Below, piece after piece: positions 16,909-25,135 of a stretch of DNA of 64,000 nucleotides (position 1 is the stretch's first letter; each line of letters starts with the position of its first letter). The stretch lies in NCBI GenBank assembly GCA_963715655.1, contig OY970262.1, forward strand, positions 806,001 to 870,000, in the 5' to 3' direction. Under the pieces are notes generated by a model. It was given only the letters and a program-made list of their open reading frames with translations. It was not told where the DNA came from and did not search any database. The stretch comes from JANQPD01 sp963715655 (GTDB taxonomy: Bacteria; Bacteroidota; Bacteroidia; Flavobacteriales; Schleiferiaceae). Position numbers and translations under genes: made by a program.

Positions 16909-18405
16909 ATGCATCATTTAGACAGTGAGTTACCCAGAGATCAGATTAGCATGGTAGCCTTAGAAGAATTGGTAGGCAAAGACTCTTATGCTAGGCTAGT
17001 GGATTTGTTTGTAGAAGCCTTGCCCATGGAGCAATTAGGCTTTAAACATAGCAAGCATGAAAAAGAAGGCCGACCACCATATCATCCTAAAGTTTTATTA
17101 AAACTATACATGTATGGCTACCGCCATGGTTTGCGCTCTTCTAGTAAATTGCACCAAGCGTGCCTTGTAAATGTAGAGCTTTGGTGGCTTTTAAAAGGAC
17201 TAAAGCCTAGCCCTAGAACCATTTTATACTTTAGAAAAAATAATCCCAAAGCATTTAAAAAAGCCTTTCAGCATTTTGTGCTGCTCCTAAAAGACTGGAA
17301 GCTTATTGATGGTGAAACCATTGCTATAGATAGTTTTAAAATACGCGCTCAAAACAGTCTTAAAAATAATTTTAATCAAAAAAAAGTCGATCGGCACCTG
17401 GAGTATATTGATGGTAAAATACAACAGTACAATCAGCAATTAGAACAAGCCGAAGCACCCGAAACTAAGCAAGAGATACAAGCTAAAATAGCCCATCAAA
17501 AAACCAAGAAACTAAAATATAAGGCTATAGAGCAAGAGCTTAAAGATACGGGCGAAAGCCAACTCTCTAAAATAGATCCAGACGCTAAAAGCGTAGTGCT
17601 ACACCGCAACATTGTAAACGTAGGTTACAACATACAGGCGGGTTGTGATAGTAAACACAAGCTGTTTGTAAATACTCAAACGGGTGATGTTAACGATACG
17701 CATGCCCTTGGCCCTATGGCTTTAGAAGCCAAAACATTATTGGGCTTAAGTAAGATGCAAACACTTACCGATAAGGGCTATACTACGGGTGCAGAAATAG
17801 CTTTATGTGATGAAAATGATATTACTACTTACTCTTCGCCTAAAGAACATTCCTCTCAAAAAAACGGCTTGTATCCCATGCAAGATTTTGTATACAACAA
17901 GCCAAAAGATACGTATCAATGTCCTGCTGGTAACATTTTACACACCAATGGCAGCGTATATCAAAAAGGTAATCATCGTGTAAAACACTATAAAACAAAA
18001 GCGTGTAAAACATGCTTAGTACGAGACCGCTGTACCACCAATAAAAACGGGCGTTTTATAGAACGTGGCATGCACCAAGAGGCCTTGGAAAACAATGCAC
18101 AGCGAGTAAATGAAAACCCTGAGTATTATCGTTTGCGGCAACAAATTACCGAGCATCAGTTTGGTACATTAAAACGGCAATGGGGATTTACATATACCCT
18201 AATGAAACGCAAAGAACACGTACTTTCTGAGGTATACTTATGCTTTAGTGTGTATAATTTATTGCGCTCCTTTAGCATATTAGGCCCTGACAAGTTAAAA
18301 GCAAGGTTAAAAAGCCTTGGTCTTGTTTTTAAAACTTATTTTAAGCTGTTTAAAGCTCATTTAAGACATCTTAATTATTACTATCAATATCCGTTGCTGT
18401 ACTAA
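16909..18405 (+). CDS. IS1182 family transposase
   Basis: The product from ATG 16909 is about 498 residues, the normal size for IS1182 transposases. Family blocks are present: the N-terminal DUF772-type domain (GRPPYHPKVLLKLYMYGYRHGLRSSSKL), a DDE catalytic core with IDSFKIRAQNS (first Asp) and LTDKGYTTGAEI (second Asp), and a zinc-ribbon-like stretch CPAGN...CKTCLVRDRC before the C-terminal EHQFGTLKRQWGF with the likely Glu. The frame is open upstream to 16870, but the ATG after the hairpin is the better start. The gene looks intact, so the element may still be mobile. Confidence 0.92.
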   Translation: MHHLDSELPRDQISMVALEELVGKDSYARLVDLFVEALPMEQLGFKHSKHEKEGRPPYHPKVLLKLYMYGYRHGLRSSSKLHQACLVNVELWWLLKGLKPSPRTILYFRKNNPKAFKKAFQHFVLLLKDWKLIDGETIAIDSFKIRAQNSLKNNFNQKKVDRHLEYIDGKIQQYNQQLEQAEAPETKQEIQAKIAHQKTKKLKYKAIEQELKDTGESQLSKIDPDAKSVVLHRNIVNVGYNIQAGCDSKHKLFVNTQTGDVNDTHALGPMALEAKTLLGLSKMQTLTDKGYTTGAEIALCDENDITTYSSPKEHSSQKNGLYPMQDFVYNKPKDTYQCPAGNILHTNGSVYQKGNHRVKHYKTKACKTCLVRDRCTTNKNGRFIERGMHQEALENNAQRVNENPEYYRLRQQITEHQFGTLKRQWGFTYTLMKRKEHVLSEVYLCFSVYNLLRSFSILGPDKLKARLKSLGLVFKTYFKLFKAHLRHLNYYYQYPLLY

Positions 18406-18447
18406 AAGCATTATTTTAGTGCCCTTACAAACCACGTAAGGCCTTGC

Positions 18448-18975
18448 TCAAAAACAATGAAAAACTAGATGAGGGTTATTGCGTGGACTCCCGTTATAAT
18501 CCTTAGTAATTTCTTCATTATGCTTATGCATAATATCTTTTAAATTATATCGGTTATTTAAATCCGCATGCTCGTAAATTAGTTCAAATCGTGCTTTAGT
18601 AAGTGCTTTTATATTTTCTTCTAAACTTTCAATCAGTTTTTCTCGGTACTCTTTACCTGTATATTCTAGACTAAATAAAAGTCGGCATGCTCCAATTATA
18701 TCTTCGTTAAAGTTAGAATGAATTGCTAGGTTTATAAGTTCAATGGTTTTTGGGTTTGGAAATACACGATACCCATAACCTCTTCTTCGAAGATGCTCAA
18801 CTTTGTCGTACCAGTATCGCTCCCAAATTTTATGAGTCCATAAATTCTTAAATAGTGGATTACCTAATGGAGAGCGTTTTCCAGTGTTAATTAACGCAAT
18901 GCGGAAAAATGACCAAGGTTTCTTATTTTCAAAGAATTGCTGATGCATTTCACTTTTATCAACTTCTTTATTCAA
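18448..18975 (-). CDS. Hypothetical protein, C-terminus possibly cut by the IS
   Basis: The 175-residue product is not recognised. It is rich in charged and aromatic residues, without a signal peptide, membrane segment or known motif (RRRGYGYRVFPNPKTIELI; YEHADLNNRYNLKDI). It ends only 43 bases from the transposase stop, where the right end of the insertion sequence should lie, so its last few residues may be read from IS sequence. If so the original protein was longer. The start has ATG with no rival downstream for 12 codons. Confidence 0.5.
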   Translation of the reverse strand: MNKEVDKSEMHQQFFENKKPWSFFRIALINTGKRSPLGNPLFKNLWTHKIWERYWYDKVEHLRRRGYGYRVFPNPKTIELINLAIHSNFNEDIIGACRLLFSLEYTGKEYREKLIESLEENIKALTKARFELIYEHADLNNRYNLKDIMHKHNEEITKDYNGSPRNNPHLVFHCF

Positions 18976-19233
18976 TTTAAGATTGCTCCTTAATTACACA
19001 CATTACGTTTATTTTGAACTGCCATGCAGTTATTGTGATACAGGCGTGAGCTTTCAAATATACCTTTTCTGTTCAATAACTTCGCCCATAAAAATAATGA
19101 TTTAGAACACAAATAGGGAAATTGGCTAAGTGATTAGCCATAATTACCAAAGCTAATACTTTAATTGCAATTTCATAAATGGCTTACAACCAAACTACCC
19201 TAAAATAGTGTCTATTCTTAAAATCACTATTTA

Positions 19234-19827
19234 ATGAAAACACTTTTGTGTAGCTTTTTACTTACCATATCAGTACTAACGTTTGGGCAATATCAACCCA
19301 CAGCGCCATCTTTAGCAAAATCAATGGTAAAGATCAATTTTTTATCTCCGGGCGTGGAGTGGGAAAGGCGATTAACCAATAAGCTTAGTTTAAATGTACA
19401 TGCGGGTGTTGCTCCAGGCTTTATGTATAGTTCGGCAACAGAAGGTAAGCCATTTCAGTTTACAGTTATCCCCACAACGGATATTCAGTTGCGCTACTAT
19501 TATAATTTAAACACCCGTCAACAATTAGGTCGGTCAATTACTGGCAACTCTGGAAATTTTTTCGCGCTGCATGCTGGAGCTGCTGGTTCTGATTTAATTT
19601 CTGGAACTCCTCAGCAACTTACTACCAGCCTAGGTTTGGTGTGGGGTGCGCAACGAACATACACCAGTGGCTTCAATCTTTCAGGCTTTATAGGGCCTGG
19701 TGTGCAAATAGGTGTTGATGGTAAACCGAGATTTACCGTTGTAAGCGGGCTTCGCGTGGGTTGGGCGCTTAACAACAAACGTTTGAAACAAGAAGCGGCT
19801 GTTCAAAAATTAATGCTCAACGAGTAA
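19234..19827 (+). CDS. Putative outer-membrane beta-barrel protein
   Basis: A 197-residue protein with a signal peptide (SFLLTISVLTFGQ). The rest has alternating hydrophobic and polar residues with aromatic girdles (LSLNVHAGVAPGFMY, IQLRYYYNLNTR, FTVVSGLRVGWAL), consistent with an eight-strand outer-membrane barrel. No specific family is identified. It stands alone between the IS region and the DUF1801 gene. Confidence 0.6.
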   Translation: MKTLLCSFLLTISVLTFGQYQPTAPSLAKSMVKINFLSPGVEWERRLTNKLSLNVHAGVAPGFMYSSATEGKPFQFTVIPTTDIQLRYYYNLNTRQQLGRSITGNSGNFFALHAGAAGSDLISGTPQQLTTSLGLVWGAQRTYTSGFNLSGFIGPGVQIGVDGKPRFTVVSGLRVGWALNNKRLKQEAAVQKLMLNE

Positions 19828-19842
19828 TTAAAATATCTCTCT

Positions 19843-20205
19843 TTATTTCTTCTTAGCCTTTAAAATTTCAATTCCCTCTTGTATAAAAGTGGATAAAAGG
19901 TCGATTGGTAAGTCAGCATTCGGGTCAATTAGGAGTATTTTCATGCGCTTGCGGTCTTCTTGTAAGAGGAGCGGATGTTCCATTAAATGGCCATCTGCGA
20001 AAGCGATATAAGGTTGCTTAAATGTTTTGTGCTGCCACAAATAACAAAGCATTTTACCTTTAAAATAAAAGAAGGGTAGCTTGTATTTCCACTCAGCGGT
20101 GATGTGCTCATTTTGTGTCAAAATAAAATCACGTAAGGCCATAAAGCAACTCTGTTCTGGTTCAGGGAGGTTTAAGTAAAATTGTGTTAATGCTGAAGTG
20201 GACAT
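19843..20205 (-). CDS. DUF1801 domain-containing protein
   Basis: About 120 residues from the ATG at 20205. The DUF1801 (YdhG-like) core is visible: LRDFILTQNEHITAEWKYKLPFFYFKGKMLCYL, then IAFADGHLMEHPLL and KILLIDPNADLP. Members are small cytoplasmic proteins of unknown biochemical role. The frame is open to 20250, where it would overlap the PIN toxin gene by four bases, so coupling from a start at 20250 is possible. I prefer 20205 because family members begin shortly before LNLPEPEQ-type sequence. Confidence 0.75.
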   Translation of the reverse strand: MSTSALTQFYLNLPEPEQSCFMALRDFILTQNEHITAEWKYKLPFFYFKGKMLCYLWQHKTFKQPYIAFADGHLMEHPLLLQEDRKRMKILLIDPNADLPIDLLSTFIQEGIEILKAKKK

Positions 20206-20246
20206 GTTAAGTTTGATTAAAAACACAAAAAACGCAGATCTAGGCG

Positions 20247-20684
20247 TCATAAATCAGAGAGCATAACAATTTCAATTTCTTCAATTCGCTTTAATTCTCT
20301 ATCATTTGTAAAAAATAAGGAGGCATTTTTTTCAAGTGATGTTGCAAGCTGAAGAGCATCGGGAGTTTTAAAATTATACTCCGCTCGTAGTCTGGCAGCG
20401 GTTTTTGCTATGGGGACGTCTAGCTCAAAGAGATCTAGATTAGGAGCTGAGGTTAGAATTTGTTGATATTGCTCTGCTAGCCTTGTATTTTTCATTCTAA
20501 AAGGTTGCACAAGCAGTTCAGTAAGCGTAAGTGAGGAGGTTTGAAATTTAAACAATCCCTCGTCATTTGACTTAAAAAGTTCAAATAGAATTTTTTGATA
20601 ACGTGAATTACCTTCGATGAAATAAATAAGCGGTGCTGTATCTATAAAAACAGTTTGATTTTCAAATTTTTCAATTACTCCCAT
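20247..20684 (-). CDS. PIN-domain toxin (VapC-like ribonuclease)
   Basis: The 145-residue PIN protein has the acidic metal-binding residues in place: VFIDTAPLIYFIEGN (first Asp), LTLTELLVQP (Glu), TPDALQLATSL (Asp) and FFTNDRELKRI (Asp). VapC toxins cut tRNA or rRNA in a Mg2+-dependent way. The start overlaps the end of the small upstream antitoxin gene by ten bases, the usual arrangement. All catalytic positions are intact. Confidence 0.88.
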   Translation of the reverse strand: MGVIEKFENQTVFIDTAPLIYFIEGNSRYQKILFELFKSNDEGLFKFQTSSLTLTELLVQPFRMKNTRLAEQYQQILTSAPNLDLFELDVPIAKTAARLRAEYNFKTPDALQLATSLEKNASLFFTNDRELKRIEEIEIVMLSDL

Positions 20685-20899
20685 TCTCGTTGTTCCTTCA
20701 AATATTTATCTGGCTGCACATTATGCCAAATGTCTGAGCTTAATTTACTTAAATCTGATAAGTTTTGGCTTGGAAGTTTATCCTCAGTCTTAGAAAACCT
20801 AAGTTGTTTCGCTAAACGTTCCATTAGGTATAGTCGGTTTTCATAATTAAGTAATTTTACTTGACTAAGAATGTTTTGAAGTAAGCTAGCGTTTTCCAT
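20675..20899 (-). CDS. Antitoxin partner of the PIN toxin
   Basis: A 74-residue protein placed directly before and overlapping the PIN toxin gene. The C-terminus (IWHNVQPDKYLKEQREWE) matches the toxin-wrapping tail seen in many small antitoxins ending in YL.EQR.WE. The N-terminal half is helical (YENRLYLMERLAKQLR), and a compact DNA-binding fold is not obvious. The identification rests on context and the tail. Confidence 0.75.
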   Translation of the reverse strand: MENASLLQNILSQVKLLNYENRLYLMERLAKQLRFSKTEDKLPSQNLSDLSKLSSDIWHNVQPDKYLKEQREWE

Positions 20900-21255
20900 T
20901 TGTGTTATAATCTACAGTCAAAGATATGCAATACTATGCTTTTCCACTGTTTGCGTTGCAATTGTCTAAAAGCCTGAGTTCGATTTTAAATAACTAATTA
21001 TGAGTGCCTAAGCTTTTTTAAAGCCTCCAAACCCCGCCATGGCGGGGCTTTGTTACACAGGCAGTTAAAGTACCCTTTGGAGCATTTAGGGGGCTAAATT
21101 CTTGGTTTAAAACTAGCAAACTACTAATTATCAGATTAATTTATTTTAGTACGGATCGAACTCAAGTTAAACCGGTTTTCTCCAAACAAAGCTTTCAATT
21201 TAGCGTGCCGCTTTTTCCGTCTTCGGTCTTCCAACTAGAGACTTCCGTCTTCCAA
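20900..21255. other. Intergenic region with a long GC palindrome
   Basis: No gene seen. It holds a perfect 16-bp GC palindrome (21032-21047) and, near the sulP end, two imperfect copies of a CTTCCGTCTTCCAACTA-like sequence (about 21216-21258). The antitoxin promoter must lie in the first ~100 bases above 20899. Confidence 0.5.
21032..21047. terminator. Perfect GC palindrome, possible terminator
   Basis: CCCCGCCATGGCGGGG is a perfect 16-bp palindrome flanked by AAA and CTTT. It lies about 210 bases beyond the sulP stop on the minus strand. The T-tract is weak on either strand, so a terminator is possible but it could also be a dispersed palindromic element. Confidence 0.4.
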
Positions 21256-22869
21256 CTAAACTTCCACATCCATCAAATCGGTTGCTACGTGGTAGCGTGG
21301 GTCTTCAATAGAACGCTCAATAATTGTCTCAAACTCAGGGTTGCGTTTCAATAGAAGGTTTATACACTCGGGACTAAGATGCGTTAGGCGAATGTTTTTC
21401 TTTAAATCTAAATATTTATTAGCTAGGTTGCGTAAGGCTTCCACACCACTATGATCGCTTACGCGCGATTCCATAAAATCAATTTCAATTTTATCGGGAT
21501 CTGTTTTCGGGTCGAACTTGCTTGAAAAAGCCTGCACTGAACCAAAAAACAACGGCCCCCAGATTTCGTAAATCTTTACGCCATTTTCGTCAATAGTTTT
21601 ACGTGCACGTATGCGCGTGGCGTTTTCCCAAGCAAATACCAAGGCTGAAATAATTACCCCGGCAATCACGGCAATGGCCAAATCTTGCCACACGGTAATA
21701 GCCGAAACAGCAATGAGCACAATGGCGTCAGAAATGGGCATTTTGTTTAGCACTCTAAAGCTACTCCAAGCAAAGGTGCCTATCACCACCATAAACATAA
21801 CCCCAACTAAAGCAGCTATGGGAATTTGCTCAATTAGCGGTGCGCCAAAAAGAATAAAAGCCAATAAAGCCAAGGCTGCGGTTAAACCAGATAAACGTCC
21901 TCGCCCACCAGAATTTACATTGATAATAGATTGGCCAATCATTGCGCAACCGCCCATGCCGCCAAACAAACCGTTTACCATATTGGCTCCACCTTGTGCA
22001 ATGCACTCACGGTTTCCGCTACCGCGCGTTTCGGTAATATCATCAACTAAATTCAGTGTCATTAATGATTCAATTAAACCAACGGCTGCTAGTAGAAAGG
22101 CAGTAGAAATTAGTGTTCCCCAATGTCCATCTAATGTGTTGAAGAGTCCAAAAATTTGAGTTTGAAAGCTTGGTAAAGAACCTTGCAGTCCATCGCCACC
22201 ACCATCTTTAATAAAAGAGCCTACGGTGCTAACATCTAGGTTACCAAAAATAGTAATACAAGCTACCACAATTATCGCTACAAGCGCAGATGGCACTTTT
22301 TTAGTAAGCCTAGGCAGTAAAAACATAATGGCCATAGTGAGCCCAACCAAGCCAAGCATTATGTACAGTTCCATGCCTTGAATATACTGCATAGCGCCAC
22401 CTACATTTTCTTTAAACATACCAAGCTGCGAAAGAAAAATTACGATGGCTAATCCGTTTACAAAGCCCATCATTACAGGGTGTGGAATAAGGCGCACGAA
22501 TTTGCCTAGTTTAAAAACACCCGCTAAAATTTGAATAACACCCACCAATAAAAGGCAAATGAAAAGCCATTGTAGGCCTAAAAATTCAATAGGCGTAGCA
22601 AAGCTTTGGCCTACTTCATTTCCTAAAAGAATTAACGAAACCATCACCACCGCCATAGCTCCGGTAGCACCAGAAATCATACCTGGGCGGCCACCGAATA
22701 GAGCCGTGATTAAACCCATCATAAAAGCACCGTATAGCCCAACCAAAGGTGGAATACCTGCCACAAAAGCAAAGGCAACGGCTTCGGGGATTAATGCCAA
22801 CGCAACGGTTAACCCGCTGAGTATATCATTTTTAGGGTTGAAGGTGAAGTTCCTGAAAATCTGTTTCAT
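21256..22869 (-). CDS. SulP family inorganic anion transporter
   Basis: The 537-residue protein has the SulP layout. A short N-terminus is followed by the signature DILSGLTVALALIPEAVAFA, about 12-14 membrane segments (GGMGGCAMIGQSIINVNSGGRGRLSG in the middle), and a C-terminal STAS domain (about residues 430-537: IYEIWGPLFFGSVQAF, VSDHSGVEALRNL). Family members carry sulfate, bicarbonate or other anions with Na+ or H+. The substrate is not decided by the sequence; no carbonic anhydrase neighbour is present to hint at bicarbonate. Confidence 0.9.
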   Translation of the reverse strand: MKQIFRNFTFNPKNDILSGLTVALALIPEAVAFAFVAGIPPLVGLYGAFMMGLITALFGGRPGMISGATGAMAVVMVSLILLGNEVGQSFATPIEFLGLQWLFICLLLVGVIQILAGVFKLGKFVRLIPHPVMMGFVNGLAIVIFLSQLGMFKENVGGAMQYIQGMELYIMLGLVGLTMAIMFLLPRLTKKVPSALVAIIVVACITIFGNLDVSTVGSFIKDGGGDGLQGSLPSFQTQIFGLFNTLDGHWGTLISTAFLLAAVGLIESLMTLNLVDDITETRGSGNRECIAQGGANMVNGLFGGMGGCAMIGQSIINVNSGGRGRLSGLTAALALLAFILFGAPLIEQIPIAALVGVMFMVVIGTFAWSSFRVLNKMPISDAIVLIAVSAITVWQDLAIAVIAGVIISALVFAWENATRIRARKTIDENGVKIYEIWGPLFFGSVQAFSSKFDPKTDPDKIEIDFMESRVSDHSGVEALRNLANKYLDLKKNIRLTHLSPECINLLLKRNPEFETIIERSIEDPRYHVATDLMDVEV

Positions 22870-22889
22870 AGCCGCTTATAAAAAGGCGG

Positions 22890-22897
22890 CAAAGGTA
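22890..22897 (-). promoter_or_regulatory. Likely -7 box of the sulP promoter
   Basis: TACCTTTG on the minus strand matches the Bacteroidota -7 consensus TAnnTTTG, 20 bases upstream of the sulP ATG. I see no good -33 TTTG at the expected 17-23 base spacing. Confidence 0.45.
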
Positions 22898-22931
22898 GGG
22901 GTTTAAATGGCTTTGAAAGCTGTTGCGTACA

Positions 22932-23897
22932 TTATGCTTTTTCGATGGCTTTTGTGAGTTTTTTAAAGTCGTATTTATCTAATTTAAACTCCCAAGTTTG
23001 AAGCCTTTTGTACAATAAATCTCCAGTAGTAGTATTCCAAACGTTAATAAATTTAAACTCCAGACTTTGTGTATAAAGCAATATATACAAATCTTTGTCA
23101 GTGCTCATTATTTTATCTGACAGGCCTTTTGCCGAAATTACTTTTATTTCAAAACCATATTTAGACAAAAGTTTTTTCGAATCCACGCATTGATCTTTTT
23201 GGTCCAACCCAATATCACAGCTAAAAGAGTATTCCGGAATGTATAAGGTTTCGTTTTTAAGCTGGGCTAGTTGTTTTTTAGGATTAAGTTTTAGAAAGAA
23301 ATTTTCTGGTTGTTCATTTTTCAAAGAAGTACTTACTTGGCTTAATAAGCCTAAGAGTAAGCCTGGATACCAATTATTGAATTGAGCATCAGTGTATAAG
23401 TAGGCTGTATTTCCTCCCAGTTCTGCTACTCCATCTTTGGCAAGGTATTTTGCTGTTGCTGCATTTGGGAATAATTCAATTCTGCCATAAGACTCTAAAC
23501 TGCCATCCTTGTTTATAATGCACAAATTAAGAAAAGCAAGACGTTAACCTCCTCTTTTAGGAAAGCCATTGAGTTCACGATTACTCATGTCCTTTTTTAT
23601 AAGATAGGAATTTCCATCATGATTTTTTTTCAAAGCAAATTCTTCAAAACTCATCATTTTAAATGATGTGATTTTCCACGATTTTTTTAACGCTTTCTCC
23701 CAGCTTTTTAGTTCTCTAATATCTGTTTTACCATAGATAAAATAGGTTGTGGTTTTCTTTAAACGCTTTAGAGCATTGTCACTGACCTCTGCAAAAGAGA
23801 ACCCATTTCCCCGTAAATCTGGTCCTAAATATACTTGCCCATCAATACCTTGAACTATTAAAGTGATAAAGAAGGTTGTAAATAAAAGTTTTTTCAT
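22932..23897 (-). pseudogene. Tandem paralogue of the 23982-24947 gene, interrupted by an in-frame stop
   Basis: Two open stretches, 23897-23544 and 23525-22932, lie in the same frame, separated by a TAA at 23544-23546. Together they align along their whole length with the intact neighbour: a signal peptide, ALKRLKKTTTYFIYG in both, a central R-I-E-L-x-P block, FxNWxPGLL and INVWNT. The stop falls about where the neighbour has the YYW of GEYYWGYL, so a Tyr codon becoming TAA is a simple explanation. The rest of the frame is well preserved, suggesting recent loss, a suppressed stop or a sequencing error. A restart at the TTG at 23525 would lack the signal peptide. Confidence 0.7.
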
Positions 23898-23981
23898 TGA
23901 TCAAAACGTGCTTAAAGTTCCATTGGAAATTTTTGGTTCATTGAATTTGAAAAAAATTATTTCTTTACTAAAGGTTAGGAA

Positions 23982-24947
23982 TTAAGCCTCCTCTACTGCT
24001 TTGTTTAATTTTTTAAAGTCTTTTTTCTTCATTTCTCTACTCATAGCTTTGTAATCTTTATACAGTAGTTTTTGCGTTTTAGTGTTCCACACATTTATAA
24101 ATTTATCTACCATACTATGCGTATAAAGCAGCAAATACAGGTCTTCGTCACTTTTTAAAATCAACTTTGAAAGTTTTTCTGAAGACATGATTTTGGTTTC
24201 AAAATCATACTTCTCTAAAAGTTTATCTACATCCACATAAGGTTTGCTAGCGCGCGAGCCAAGCGAATTTACAAATACGTAATCAGGCATATAAACTGTT
24301 TTTGTTTTTAGTTTACTCAATTCTGGTTCCACATCAATTTCTTTAAAGATATTAAAAGGCTCTTCATTTTGCAGAGCATTGCTTACCATTCCTAAAGGAG
24401 CCATAAGCAAACCAGGATGCCAATTGTAAAACTCTGCTTTTTCGTAGAGAAACTGTACTTTTTCACCTTCTTCCATCTTCATCAGAACGCTAATATGTTT
24501 CATGGTCTCAAAATCTGGTGCTAACTCAATTCTGCAATGATTTATAAACTCGTCCTCTTTATTTAAGGTTACCAAGGTTAAATACCCCCAGTAATACTCA
24601 CCAAAAGGTTGCCCGTTTCTATATTCAATTCGACCATTTTGATTTTTCATCAAAAATGACTTCCCCTTATAGCTTTTAAGTTCGAGAAATTCTTTTAAGG
24701 AAATGAAATCAAAAGGCGTGACCTTCCAAGCTCTATTTAAAGCTGTTTCCCATTCTTCAAGATTATCCTCATCGCGTTCACCATAAATGAAATAAGTGGT
24801 TGTCTTTTTAAGCCTTTTAAGCGCTCCAGGTTCAAAGCTATCGGCCGACCTGCCCACGACTTTAATTTCAGGACCAACATTTATTTGAGCATTGAGGCAT
24901 ATTGACATAAATAGCGCAGCCGTGGTGTAAAATAGATTTTTTTGCAT
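23982..24947 (-). CDS. Hypothetical exported protein, intact member of a tandem pair
   Basis: A 321-residue protein with a signal peptide (TTAALFMSICLNAQ). It matches no family known to me. Recognisable segments shared with its broken neighbour are ALKRLKKTTTYFIYGERD (near residue 42), WYNWHPGLL-type sequence (FYNWHPGLLMAPLGMVSNAL), VDVDKLLEKYDFETKIMS and FINVWNTKTQKLLYKDY. The pattern suggests a periplasmic or surface protein of two similar-sized domains. The tandem duplication suggests a lineage-specific family. Confidence 0.7.
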   Translation of the reverse strand: MQKNLFYTTAALFMSICLNAQINVGPEIKVVGRSADSFEPGALKRLKKTTTYFIYGERDEDNLEEWETALNRAWKVTPFDFISLKEFLELKSYKGKSFLMKNQNGRIEYRNGQPFGEYYWGYLTLVTLNKEDEFINHCRIELAPDFETMKHISVLMKMEEGEKVQFLYEKAEFYNWHPGLLMAPLGMVSNALQNEEPFNIFKEIDVEPELSKLKTKTVYMPDYVFVNSLGSRASKPYVDVDKLLEKYDFETKIMSSEKLSKLILKSDEDLYLLLYTHSMVDKFINVWNTKTQKLLYKDYKAMSREMKKKDFKKLNKAVEEA

Positions 24948-25135
24948 GTACTGATTTAGTATGATGAATTGTGTGGCAATTTACTAAACCAAATGATTTT
25001 TGGTACTGCTTATTTTTTGTAAAATCCTGGGTACTTTGACCTTAAACTTATCGATTCTGTGCGCCTCAATGCGTCATTTGTAACTCGTCCCCCGAAATTA
25101 AATACTCACCATTCTACATTCGTCATTTAAAAGCC

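Larger units (their letters stand above)
16861..18445 (+). mobile_element. IS1182-family insertion sequence (ends not resolved)
   Basis: One transposase gene with short flanks. I could not find convincing terminal inverted repeats or a target duplication by eye, so the boundaries are approximate. The left side carries a strong hairpin (16861-16903); the right side has small hairpins after the stop (CTAAAA...TTTTAG at 18402-18420 and CCTTAC...GTAAGG near 18423-18442). Degraded or truncated genes flank it on both sides, which supports an insertion-prone site. Confidence 0.7.
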
